Below are positions 9,417 through 17,647 of a stretch of DNA of 64,000 nucleotides, piece by piece. Under the pieces are notes generated by a model. It saw only the letters and a list, made by a program, of their open reading frames with translations. It was not told the origin of the DNA and searched no databases. The position numbers and the translations under genes are program-made. Numbering within the stretch: the stretch's first letter is position 1; every line of letters begins with the position of its first letter. Source of the DNA: JAFDZW01 sp964404255 (GTDB taxonomy: Bacteria > Bacteroidota > Ignavibacteria > Palsa-1295); the NCBI GenBank assembly GCA_964404255.1, contig CAYOJJ010000010.1, positions 73,123 through 137,122 of the forward strand, in the 5' to 3' direction.

Positions 9417-11693
9417 ATGTTCAAGCGTAGTTTGTACGCTGCTTTGTTGGTTGCGGCATTCTCGGCTCCCCTATCTGCCCAGCACGCCCTGCAGCTCGAT
9501 AATGGAATCAATAATGTTGCGGTCATTACCGCCGCCGGCGTTCCTGCCGGTGTGACATCCTACTCATTGCCGAATCTTGGTGGTACTTTGCTTACCGCGG
9601 CTTCCGGTAATACTATGTTTTGGTCACAAACAGCCAATGATGTGAGCGGTACTGACGGAGTAAATAATCTCCTCGGTACGCTTGCTACCTCTACCATTAA
9701 ACCATTACAGATCATCACCAATGGCGTTCGCGTCATGCGGTATAATCCCGGATTCACGGCTACCAGCCCGAATATTCTTGGTGGTTCGCCATCGAATGTT
9801 CAGGGTGCAAATCTTGATGGCTCAGTGGTTGCCGGAGGGGGCAGACCGGGAAATCCAAATACCGTCAATGGTAACTATGACTTCATCGGCGCCGGCTTTG
9901 GTAATACTGCCGGTGGAGGTCTTGGAGTGTTCGATGATATTAATACTATCTCCGGCGGCGAAACGAATACGGCCAATGGTGGCAGTGGTACTTTCTCCGG
10001 CCTCAATACTATCGGCGGCGGATTGAATAATACCAGCAGCGGCGGTGGCGGTACTAATTCAGGCATGAATACGGTAGCCGGAGGATCGCAAAACTCTGCG
10101 GTTGCCGGTGGTGGAAATTTCTCCGGACTAAATAGTGTCGGTGGCGGTCTCACCAATAACGTTAACGGCGGTAACGGTACTAACTCTGGCCTGAATGTAA
10201 TTGCCGGCGGAGGCCAGAATAATGCTCGCGGCGGTGCAGGCGATAACTCCGGATTCAATTTCATCGGCGGCGGTATTAATAACAATGCTAATGGTACGGC
10301 TACCATCTCGACCGGATTTAATATTGTTGTTGGCGGTAATGGTAATAATGCCAATGGCGGCACTAATACCACTAATTGCGGAGGCAATTTTATTGGTGGT
10401 GGTATCAGCAACAATGATGCGGCAAACTCCGGGCTTGAATCAGGTACAAATGTTATCGGCGGTGGCTTTCAGAATCAAGCCAAAGGTGGTACCGGTGCAT
10501 CTTCGGGAAGTAACTTTGTCGGCGGTGGATATCAGAATCTCGCCAATGGTAATTCGAATTTAAACACCGGACGCAATAGCGTTGGTGGTGGATACTCGAA
10601 CGATGCCAGCGGTGCAACCGGAGAGTTCTCTGGATATAATACTATTGGTGGTGGATATAATAATGCAGCTACCGGATCGACACAGCTTTTTTCCGGTGGT
10701 AATACTGTCGGCGGCGGTTCGACTAATATTGTTACCGGCAGCCCCAACTCCGTAACCAGCGGTTTCAACGTTATCGCCGGAGGTGCAGAAAACCTGATCA
10801 CTCCTACAAATAATGTAACTGCAAATGGCTACAATGCTATTTGCGGCGGCAATCAAAATAGCATCGATCCGATTGCCGGGCGCAACGGTTATAATTTCAT
10901 CGGTGCCGGTTTCCGCAATAAAGCTCGTGGTGCTTATGCAGCCGTACTTGCCGGAGCCGATAATACGGCAGATGGAATTGGTTCTTCTATTGTCTGCGGC
11001 GGTAAGAATGCGATCGGCAGCGGTGGTTCTAATTCGATCGTTGTTGGGGGAAATCAATTGACTGTCAATAGCTCGGAAACGATGGCGTTTCTCGGTGGCA
11101 ATCTTGGTAATGGATTCGGAGCTACGATCAATACCAGCCGTACTGCTTTTTTTGGCAACGTGAATATGTGGATCGGTAATAACGATGGTACAGCTCAATC
11201 GAATGCTTCACAGCTTCGCTTCTTCTCACCTACTAATGCAACACCTGGAGTGTTCCCTGCCGCGGGACAACACTATATTGCCCTTCGTGCTTCTACCGGT
11301 ATGGGGGCCGATATAACTTACACCCTCCCCGTTGCCGATGGTACCGCCGGCCAAGCCCTTTCTACCAATGGAGCAGGCACGATGAGTTGGATTGAGCCGC
11401 TTCATGCTGCCGAACCGCTTCGCCAGCTTCGCGGCGAGATCGCCGGAGCTACCGGCAATACGATCCGGGGAGCAGGCTTCACCTCGGTTCGTAATGCCGT
11501 TGGTAATTATACTATCACGATTACTTCAACGTATAGCAATGTCGGTACGCCGGTAGCCACGATCTCCGGCGCTACACCCGGCTTCATAACCGTCACTAAT
11601 CTTGGTGCCGGAAGTTTCGATGTGCTGACCTTCAATACGGCCGGCACTGCAACCGATTTCAATTTTACCTTCATGGTAGATGGCCCCAGATAA
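9417..11693 (+). CDS. Secreted 21-residue-repeat (beta-solenoid) surface protein
   Basis: 758 residues with a signal peptide (M-F-K-R-S-L-Y-A-A-L, cleavage near L-S-A-Q). Residues about 30-75 contain a module with Y-S-L-P then M-F-W, seen again near 630 (Y-T-L-P ... M-S-W-I) and in three proteins at 51-55 kb. Residues 176 to about 510 are some fifteen tandem units of 20-22 residues with the pattern N-x-I/V-x-G-G-x-x-N-x-A-x-G, then S-G-x. The spacing of Asn and Gly implies a stacked beta-solenoid, comparable in principle to YadA-type trimeric adhesin heads (whose units are shorter) and to phage tail fibres. No autotransporter anchor or T9SS tail is visible, so how it is held at the surface is unclear. 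A terminator follows at 11758. Confidence 0.8.
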   Translation: MFKRSLYAALLVAAFSAPLSAQHALQLDNGINNVAVITAAGVPAGVTSYSLPNLGGTLLTAASGNTMFWSQTANDVSGTDGVNNLLGTLATSTIKPLQIITNGVRVMRYNPGFTATSPNILGGSPSNVQGANLDGSVVAGGGRPGNPNTVNGNYDFIGAGFGNTAGGGLGVFDDINTISGGETNTANGGSGTFSGLNTIGGGLNNTSSGGGGTNSGMNTVAGGSQNSAVAGGGNFSGLNSVGGGLTNNVNGGNGTNSGLNVIAGGGQNNARGGAGDNSGFNFIGGGINNNANGTATISTGFNIVVGGNGNNANGGTNTTNCGGNFIGGGISNNDAANSGLESGTNVIGGGFQNQAKGGTGASSGSNFVGGGYQNLANGNSNLNTGRNSVGGGYSNDASGATGEFSGYNTIGGGYNNAATGSTQLFSGGNTVGGGSTNIVTGSPNSVTSGFNVIAGGAENLITPTNNVTANGYNAICGGNQNSIDPIAGRNGYNFIGAGFRNKARGAYAAVLAGADNTADGIGSSIVCGGKNAIGSGGSNSIVVGGNQLTVNSSETMAFLGGNLGNGFGATINTSRTAFFGNVNMWIGNNDGTAQSNASQLRFFSPTNATPGVFPAAGQHYIALRASTGMGADITYTLPVADGTAGQALSTNGAGTMSWIEPLHAAEPLRQLRGEIAGATGNTIRGAGFTSVRNAVGNYTITITSTYSNVGTPVATISGATPGFITVTNLGAGSFDVLTFNTAGTATDFNFTFMVDGPR
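9942..10955 (+). repeat. Tandem 63-nt coding repeats (21 aa units)
   Basis: About fifteen in-frame units of mostly 63 nt. Each encodes Asn at position 1, a hydrophobic residue at 3, Gly-Gly at 5-6 and Asn at 9. Units have diverged at the DNA level while keeping the residue pattern, so this is an old, selected repeat rather than a fresh expansion. A few units are one residue longer or shorter (for example near 10330 and 10740). Confidence 0.85.
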
Positions 11694-11757
11694 CTGCTCA
11701 AAAGAAAGTGTATAGCTGTGTAGGTGCAAAGCTCATGGCTATACATGGTAGGTAAGT

Positions 11758-11786
11758 AATGGGCGGGCAACCGCCCATTATTATTT
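11758..11786 (+). terminator. Rho-independent terminator after the repeat protein
   Basis: A 9-bp perfect stem (AATGGGCGG / CCGCCCATT) with a GCAA tetraloop, followed by ATTATTTT, lies 65 bp after the stop of the repeat protein and before the arginine promoter. Confidence 0.75.
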
Positions 11787-11840
11787 TAAAGAATTTCGCC
11801 CTATCACTTAATAATATCGCAATGAAAAGATAATGCATAG

Positions 11841-11878
11841 ATTGCATAAATATGCAACTTAATGAATAATTATTCGTT
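11841..11878 (+). promoter_or_regulatory. Promoter of the arg operon overlapped by two ArgR (ARG) boxes
   Basis: Two near-palindromes, TGCATAAATATGCA (11843-11856) and TGAATAATTATTCG (11863-11876), lie with centres 20 bp apart, 17-50 bp before the argC start. The second differs at one base from the classical ARG box core TGAATAATTATTCA; paired boxes 20-21 bp apart are the known binding site of an ArgR hexamer. A candidate promoter runs through both: -35 TTGCAT at 11842 and -10 AATAAT at 11865, with a 17-bp spacer. Binding there would block transcription when arginine is plentiful. The operon encodes its own ArgR, so autoregulation is expected. Confidence 0.75.
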
Positions 11879-11892
11879 ATCATCCTCCCTGA

Positions 11893-12921
11893 ATGAAAAC
11901 GAATAACAGCATATCGGTATCGGTGATCGGCGCTTCGGGTTATAGCGGCACGGAGCTTGTCCGCTTGCTCTCACGGCATCCGCAGGTGAAACTTGTGGCG
12001 CTCGGAGCGCATTCGAGCGTGGGAAAGTCGTTCTCTGATTTCTCGCTCAACAAGGGGGCTGCTGCTATTCCGGATTTCTCTACTAATGAAGCTGCTGCTA
12101 ATGCTCAGGCCGATGTGACCTTTGTGGCTTTACCTTCCGGTGAATCGATCCAGGTGATCGGTGAACTCGCCGCCAAAGGAAAGACCGTTATCGATCTTGG
12201 CGGGGATTTTCGCCTTCGCGACCTCGACGATCATAAGAAATATTATAAGCACGAGCATCCGGCTCATGAACTGACGGCTTCGGCAACCTATGGCCTAAGT
12301 GAATTTAATCGCTCGGCTATCGCTTCGGCAACGCTCGTTGCTAACCCCGGCTGTTATGCCACCGGTATTATTCTCCCGTTGGCGCCACTGGTAAAAGCTT
12401 CGGCCATCGAGACGAGTGGTATAGTGATCAATTCCCTTTCCGGCGTTTCCGGAGCGGGCAAGAAGCAATCGATCGATTATAGCTTTACTGAGCTTAACGA
12501 TTCTATTCATGCTTACCGTATCGGCGAACATCAACATACTCCCGAGATTCGCCAGGCGATAAAAGATTTTGCTTCGAAGGATATCTCTTTTACCTTCGTA
12601 CCGCATCTGGCACCAATTACACGGGGCATCCATACAACGATCGTTGCTCCGCTTGCCACCGGAGTTACCGCAGAACAGATCAACGAGATCTACCACGAAC
12701 AATTTTCTACCGAGCCGTTTATCGCTCTATCGGGTGCAAAAGCACCGGCGCTTCGCCGCGTGCAGCAAACGAATATGGCAGAGATCGGCTGGGTAGTCGA
12801 TACGCACACCAACTCCCTCGTCGTGCTATCGACCATCGATAACTTATTGAAAGGAGCGGCCGGCCAGGCCGTTCAGAACATGAACATACGTTTCGGTTTC
12901 GAAGAAACCCTGGGATTATGA
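11893..12921 (+). CDS. argC: N-acetyl-gamma-glutamyl-phosphate reductase
   Basis: Third step of arginine synthesis: NADPH-dependent reduction of N-acetylglutamyl phosphate to the semialdehyde, in the cytoplasm. 342 residues, normal length for the family. The nucleotide-binding loop G-A-S-G-Y-S-G-T-E-L lies at about residues 13-22, and the active-site motif N-P-G-C-Y-A-T-G has its catalytic Cys at 154. The C-terminal part carries H-L-A-P-I-T-R-G-I-H, typical of ArgC. It is the first gene of the operon, directly behind the ARG boxes. The start is without a strong ribosome site. argJ overlaps its last 4 bp. Confidence 0.95.
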   Translation: MKTNNSISVSVIGASGYSGTELVRLLSRHPQVKLVALGAHSSVGKSFSDFSLNKGAAAIPDFSTNEAAANAQADVTFVALPSGESIQVIGELAAKGKTVIDLGGDFRLRDLDDHKKYYKHEHPAHELTASATYGLSEFNRSAIASATLVANPGCYATGIILPLAPLVKASAIETSGIVINSLSGVSGAGKKQSIDYSFTELNDSIHAYRIGEHQHTPEIRQAIKDFASKDISFTFVPHLAPITRGIHTTIVAPLATGVTAEQINEIYHEQFSTEPFIALSGAKAPALRRVQQTNMAEIGWVVDTHTNSLVVLSTIDNLLKGAAGQAVQNMNIRFGFEETLGL

Positions 12922-14141
12922 CTATGAATACGATGATTACGACGATTGAAGGACAAGGAACTACATTCGCCCAGGGCTTCGAAGCCGGCGGCTTGTATTG
13001 CGGTATTCGCAAAAAGAAAAAAGACCTCGCTATTATTAAAAGCGTCGTACCGGCTTCAGTAGCCGCTGTATTTACTCAGAATAAAACAGTCGCCGCTCCG
13101 GTAATTCTCTCCCGCCGTTCGCTGGCGTCCGGCAAGAAAGCAACGGCTATCGTTGTCAATAGCGGCAACGCCAATGCCTGCACCGGCGAGCGCGGCATGA
13201 ACGATGCCGAGCTTATGCTTGCCACTGCCGCCTCTGCCCTTTCGGTAAGTATTAATGAAGTGCTTATTGCTTCGACGGGTGTAATCGGTCAATACTTGCC
13301 GATGGATGTTATTACACCAGGCATTGAAACCCTCGCTACACAACTCACTTCCACCGGCAGCGACGATGCAGCCGAGGCCATCATGACGACCGATACGTTT
13401 GCAAAGACGTATGCGGTATCGTTTAAGATTGGCGATAAAGAAGTCCGTATCGGCGGCATAGCAAAAGGGTCTGGTATGATCGAGCCGAACATGGCAACCA
13501 TGCTCGCTTTCATCACGACCGATGCAACGATAGAGCAATCGCTGCTGCAAACTATTTTTGCGAAGACGGTCACGCATTCTTTCAATCGTATTTCCGTCGA
13601 TGGCGATACCAGCACCAACGATATGGCTGCTATTCTTGCCAATGGTTGCTCGGGTATTGCACCGCTCGAAGCCGGTACACCGGAGTGTGCACTCTTCGAA
13701 GCTGCACTCTTGCAGGTAGTGACGGAGCTTGCCAAAATGATTGCCCGCGATGGTGAAGGTGCAACCAAGCTTATCGAGATCGAAGTCGGTGGTGCCGAAA
13801 GCGATGAAGAAGCATTGAAGGTTGCCCGCTCGGTTGCTAACTCGAATCTCGTTAAGACCGCTATTCACGGAGAAGACCCGAACTGGGGCCGCATCATTGC
13901 AGCGATCGGCTATAGCGGTATCGATCTCGATCCCGAAGGTATTGAGCTTTCACTTAATCGCTTCCCGGTACTCGATAAGCAATACAAAATTGTCATCGAT
14001 GAGCCGGTAGTACAGCAGAGCCTCAAAGCAAAAGATATTCTGCTCTCTATTAATCTTAATCGTGGAAGCAACACTACCCGCTTCTGGACCTGCGACCTTA
14101 CCAAAGAATACGTATCCATCAATGCCAGCTACCGCTCCTAA
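12918..14141 (+). CDS. argJ: Bifunctional ornithine acetyltransferase / N-acetylglutamate synthase
   Basis: Moves the acetyl group from N-acetylornithine to glutamate, closing the acetyl cycle; bifunctional members also acetylate glutamate from acetyl-CoA. 407 residues. The self-cleavage and nucleophile motif G-M-I-E-P-N-M-A-T-M-L-A-F is intact, with the catalytic Thr at about residue 194 that becomes the N-terminus of the beta chain after autoproteolysis. Other family signatures are N-S-G-N-A-N-A-C-T-G near 80 and G-E-D-P-N-W-G-R near 315. The ATGA overlap with argC indicates coupled translation. There is no separate argA or argE in the cluster, consistent with the cyclic pathway. Confidence 0.95.
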   Translation: MTMNTMITTIEGQGTTFAQGFEAGGLYCGIRKKKKDLAIIKSVVPASVAAVFTQNKTVAAPVILSRRSLASGKKATAIVVNSGNANACTGERGMNDAELMLATAASALSVSINEVLIASTGVIGQYLPMDVITPGIETLATQLTSTGSDDAAEAIMTTDTFAKTYAVSFKIGDKEVRIGGIAKGSGMIEPNMATMLAFITTDATIEQSLLQTIFAKTVTHSFNRISVDGDTSTNDMAAILANGCSGIAPLEAGTPECALFEAALLQVVTELAKMIARDGEGATKLIEIEVGGAESDEEALKVARSVANSNLVKTAIHGEDPNWGRIIAAIGYSGIDLDPEGIELSLNRFPVLDKQYKIVIDEPVVQQSLKAKDILLSINLNRGSNTTRFWTCDLTKEYVSINASYRS

Positions 14142-14142
14142 G

Positions 14143-16017
14143 ATGAACAACAAGCCCCTTTCAAAAGAAGAGATCCTGCTTGAAGCGCTCCCGTATATCC
14201 AGCGCTACGAAGGCAAGACGTTCGTTGTAAAATACGGCGGTGCGGCGATGACCGATACCGCAGTGCGCGATAGCATTGCCCGTGACCTTACACTATTACA
14301 AAAGATCGGTATTCGTATTGTGCTCGTACATGGCGGTGGACCGGCTATCACAGAGCTGGAGGAAAAGCTCGGGATTGAATCCACGTTTATTAATGGCCTT
14401 CGCTATACGACGGAGCAGACGCTTCGCTCGGTATTGATGTCGCTTGCCGGTATGACGAATAAAGAGATCGTGCATCAGCTTATCACCAGCGGTGCGAATG
14501 CTCTTGGCTTATCGGGCATCGATGCCGGGTTGCTTAAAGCAAAACGCATGCTTGTATCGGGTAATGATCTTGGCTACGTCGGCGATATTATCAGTGTCAA
14601 TACGACGATCCTCACCGATCTGCTTGAAAAGAAAGTTATTCCCGTCGTTGCACCAGTCGCTTCCGGGGAAGAAAATGAATTATTGAATGTGAATGCCGAT
14701 AGCGCAGCCGCTGCTATTGCCGCTGCTCTTTCTGCCGAGAAATTATTCTTCATCAGCGATACGCATGGCGTGATGTCGAACGGCGAAGTGATCCCAACGC
14801 TTACACGCAGCCGTGCCGAACAATACATTCAGCAAGGCATTATCAAAGGCGGCATGATCCCAAAAGTGCAGTCTTGCTTTACTGCGCTGGAAGCCGGTGT
14901 AAAGAAGATCCATATTATCGCCGGCGAATCACATTCGATGCTGCTCGAAATCTTTACGAATGAAGGTGTCGGTACGCAGATCATAAACGATGAGTATCCC
15001 ATCGAAGCAGCAAAGGAAAGTACTTCTACTTCGGCAAAGAGCCTGCTCGATTTTTCTTCGCTTACCGAAGATAGCATTTACTCGCTTTTCGAGCTGGCCG
15101 ATTATTTACAAAAGCATCCGGAAACAAAGCCACTTGCCGGCAAGAGCATTGCCGTGCTTTTTCAGAAGCCCTCGCTTCGCACGAGAGTATCGTTCGAAGT
15201 GGGTATTGCCGAACTCGGCGGTACGCCGGTAGTACTCGGCGATGAAGCCGTGGGTCTTGGCAAGCGCGAACCCGTCTCGGATGTAGGCCGTGTGCTCGAG
15301 CGCTACTGCGATGCTATCATTGCTCGCGTCTATGAACATTCTATCCTTGAAGAATTTGCAGCATCTACTTCGGTACCGATCGTCAATGCGTTGAGCGATC
15401 TGTTACATCCGTGCCAGATTCTTGCGGATGTTTATACACTGTATCAGCATGGCTGGCTGAATAAGAGCTCGCGCTTAAAAGTAGCGTACGTCGGCGATGC
15501 AAATAATGTCTCGAATTCCTGGATAGAGCTTGCACGTATTCTGCCGATTGATCTGCGCATTGCTTGTCCGAAAGGCTATGAGCCCGATTCGGCATTCCTG
15601 AAATATCATACCATGAATGCAAAAGGCACGGTAAGCGTCACTAACGATCCGGCCGTTGCTGTTGCTGCTGCGGAGGTAATCTATACCGATGTCTGGACGA
15701 GTATGGGTCAGGAAAAAGAATACCAGGAGCGCCTTGCAGCCTTCAAAGGCTTTCAGGTTACAAAAGCTATGCTTTCTGTTGCCGCCCCTAATTATGCAGT
15801 AATGCATTGTTTACCCGCTCATCGTGGAGAGGAAATTGCCTCCGATGTGTTGGAATCTTCGCATTCGATCGTCTTCGATCAGGCGGAGAACCGGCTTCAT
15901 ATTCAAAAAGCCGTGCTGGCCTGGCTTTTTTCGCCAGCCGCCTCATCCAACTATCAGAGCAATCAGTATGAGCAAACAACGCAGACAGTATCTCATAAAG
16001 GAGATCATCTCGCATAA
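14143..16017 (+). CDS. argB-argF: Acetylglutamate kinase fused to ornithine carbamoyltransferase
   Basis: One uninterrupted frame of 624 residues. Residues 1 to about 285 are acetylglutamate kinase: K-Y-G-G-A-A-M, H-G-G-G-P-A-I, G-L-S-G-I-D-A-G-L-L, then N-A-D-S-A-A-A-A-I and G-G-M-I-P-K. A short Ser/Thr/Ala linker follows. Residues about 296-597 are ornithine carbamoyltransferase: the carbamoyl-phosphate loop P-S-L-R-T-R (S-T-R-T-R in most members), H-P-C-Q, the D-V-W-T-S-M-G loop, and catalytic Cys in H-C-L-P-A-H-R-G. All key residues of both enzymes are present. Thus two non-consecutive steps (phosphorylation of acetylglutamate; ornithine to citrulline) are on one chain. A 27-residue tail after the OTC fold overlaps argR. 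The ATG at 14143, 1 bp after the argJ stop, is chosen over an upstream in-frame ATG inside argJ, because the kinase fold begins here. Confidence 0.93.
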   Translation: MNNKPLSKEEILLEALPYIQRYEGKTFVVKYGGAAMTDTAVRDSIARDLTLLQKIGIRIVLVHGGGPAITELEEKLGIESTFINGLRYTTEQTLRSVLMSLAGMTNKEIVHQLITSGANALGLSGIDAGLLKAKRMLVSGNDLGYVGDIISVNTTILTDLLEKKVIPVVAPVASGEENELLNVNADSAAAAIAAALSAEKLFFISDTHGVMSNGEVIPTLTRSRAEQYIQQGIIKGGMIPKVQSCFTALEAGVKKIHIIAGESHSMLLEIFTNEGVGTQIINDEYPIEAAKESTSTSAKSLLDFSSLTEDSIYSLFELADYLQKHPETKPLAGKSIAVLFQKPSLRTRVSFEVGIAELGGTPVVLGDEAVGLGKREPVSDVGRVLERYCDAIIARVYEHSILEEFAASTSVPIVNALSDLLHPCQILADVYTLYQHGWLNKSSRLKVAYVGDANNVSNSWIELARILPIDLRIACPKGYEPDSAFLKYHTMNAKGTVSVTNDPAVAVAAAEVIYTDVWTSMGQEKEYQERLAAFKGFQVTKAMLSVAAPNYAVMHCLPAHRGEEIASDVLESSHSIVFDQAENRLHIQKAVLAWLFSPAASSNYQSNQYEQTTQTVSHKGDHLA

Positions 16018-16423
16018 AGCGATCGCTTCGCAGGATGAACTGCTTAGCGCACTCCATTCAAAAGGCGAAGAGGTAAATCAGGCAACGCTCTCGCGCGATC
16101 TACGCGAACTCGGAGCCTCACGCAGCCAAACCATCGAGGGACCGCGCTATGTGCTGCCGGAAGATGGGCATATAGTAAGGCTTCGGAAGCTGCTCTCCTA
16201 TGAGATCACCAGCATCGAAGCCAACGAGCAAATGGTTGTCGTCAAAACGCTTGCAGGCCGCGCCCAAGGCGTTGCCGAGCAGATCGATAGCCTAAAACTG
16301 CCGACTATACTCGCAACGCTTGCCGGAGATAATACGATTCTGATCGTACCGGCTTCGGTAAAACAAACTTCAAAAATAGAATCACAATTAAAGAAACTCA
16401 TATTAGAACGACCAGATGAATAA
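15968..16423 (+). CDS. argR: Arginine repressor
   Basis: 151 residues, typical ArgR length. The N-terminal winged helix carries A-T-L-S-R-D-L-R-E-L, the recognition-helix signature; the C-terminal oligomerisation and arginine-binding half includes A-G-D-N-T-I-L-I-V, close to the usual G-D-D-T motif (here G-D-N-T). With arginine it forms hexamers and binds the paired boxes before argC. The chosen ATG matches the family start; a longer frame from 15824 would add unrelated residues. It overlaps the 3' end of the kinase-OTC fusion by 50 bp and argG by 8 bp, so it is tightly embedded in the operon it is expected to control. Confidence 0.93.
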   Translation: MSKQRRQYLIKEIISHKAIASQDELLSALHSKGEEVNQATLSRDLRELGASRSQTIEGPRYVLPEDGHIVRLRKLLSYEITSIEANEQMVVVKTLAGRAQGVAEQIDSLKLPTILATLAGDNTILIVPASVKQTSKIESQLKKLILERPDE

Positions 16424-17645
16424 CGAACTCTCTTCTATCTCCGGACAAAAGATCGCCCTGGCTTTTAGCGGTGGACTCGATACCTCGGTCATGCTGCGCT
16501 GGCTGCAGGAAAATTATAATGCAGAGATCGTCACTGTCACCGGCGATCTTGGCCAGGAAAAAGAATTAGTCGGTGTCCGCGAGAAAGCACTTGCTCTCGG
16601 TGCTGTTGCTGCCTATCACGTCGATCTGACTCAGGACTTCGTCGATAACTATATCTGGAAGGCACTCAAAGCCGGCGCATTGTACGAAGGAATTTACCCA
16701 CTTGCTACCGCACTTGGCCGTCCGCTTCTCGCAAAAGCGTTAGTAGATTATGCCCGCAAAGAAGGCTGTACGGTTGTTGCTCATGGCTGCACCGGCAAAG
16801 GTAACGATCAGGTTCGTTTTGAAGCTACTATTGCTGCACTCGCTCCCGATTTAAAAGTCATCGCTCCAGTTCGGCACTGGGAATTTCGTTCACGCGAACA
16901 GGAGATCGAATATTGCCAAGAGCGTGGAATCCCCGTCAATGCTACCCGCACGAGCCCCTACTCTATCGATGAAAATATTTGGGGCACGAGCATCGAATGC
17001 GGTGTCCTTGAGGACCCAACCGTCGCTCCTCCGGAAGATGCGTACCAGCGCACTACCTCTCCGCTTAATGCTCCGAATGAAACCGAGACTGTTACGATCA
17101 CATTCGAGGATGGTATTCCGACGGAAGTTAATTACAAACCGATGGGCGGCGTTGAGTTATTAAAGACGCTCAATCTCATTGCCGGTAAGAATGGTATCGG
17201 CCGTATCGATCTTATCGAGAACCGCCTCGTCGGTATCAAATCCCGCGAGATCTATGAAGCCCCCGCAGCATCGCTTCTTCATACCGCTCTTACCGAACTC
17301 GAACGGTTAACGCTTGATCGTTGGACCGTTCGCACGAAGCATGCTCTCTCGGCAGAATATGCCGATCTTGTTTATAATGGATTGTGGTATGCACCGGTAC
17401 GCCCGGCGCTCGATGCCTTCTTCGACGAAGCTTCCAAGCGCTTAACGGGTACCGTTACCCTTTCATTATATAAGGGCACGGCTACCGTGCTTTCGCGCAC
17501 CTCGCCGTTCTCGCTTTACGATAAAGCACTGGCTTCTTATACCGAAGAAGATACCTACGATCATAAAGCCGGTGAAGGATTCTGTAAAGTACATTCGCTG
17601 CCGCTGAAAACTATCGGTAGTCTTCAGGCTTCAGTGCTTCAATAA
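16416..17645 (+). CDS. argG: Argininosuccinate synthase
   Basis: Condenses citrulline and aspartate with ATP to give argininosuccinate, AMP and pyrophosphate. 409 residues, family length. The ATP-pyrophosphatase loop A-F-S-G-G-L-D-T-S-V is at about residues 15-24; H-G-C-T-G-K-G-N-D-Q-V-R-F near 121 and the S-P-Y-S-I-D-E-N-I-W-G segment near 178 bind substrates. The start overlaps argR by 8 bp; argH follows after 2 bp. Confidence 0.96.
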   Translation: MNNELSSISGQKIALAFSGGLDTSVMLRWLQENYNAEIVTVTGDLGQEKELVGVREKALALGAVAAYHVDLTQDFVDNYIWKALKAGALYEGIYPLATALGRPLLAKALVDYARKEGCTVVAHGCTGKGNDQVRFEATIAALAPDLKVIAPVRHWEFRSREQEIEYCQERGIPVNATRTSPYSIDENIWGTSIECGVLEDPTVAPPEDAYQRTTSPLNAPNETETVTITFEDGIPTEVNYKPMGGVELLKTLNLIAGKNGIGRIDLIENRLVGIKSREIYEAPAASLLHTALTELERLTLDRWTVRTKHALSAEYADLVYNGLWYAPVRPALDAFFDEASKRLTGTVTLSLYKGTATVLSRTSPFSLYDKALASYTEEDTYDHKAGEGFCKVHSLPLKTIGSLQASVLQ

Positions 17646-17647
17646 GA

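Noticed and set aside
9875..10414. Minus-strand open frame rich in Pro and Leu
   Set aside because: Mirror of the 21-residue repeats of the plus-strand protein.
11698..11883. Small minus-strand open frame between the repeat protein and argC
   Set aside because: It runs across the terminator and the ARG boxes; those features explain the region better.
13056..13868. 270-residue open frame antisense to argJ
   Set aside because: argJ is certain with catalytic motifs; the antisense product is Arg/His/Cys-rich with no protein-like features.
15824..15967. Longer N-terminus for ArgR
   Set aside because: The added residues lie in another frame of the OTC domain and do not fit the ArgR winged helix; the ATG at 15968 gives family length.
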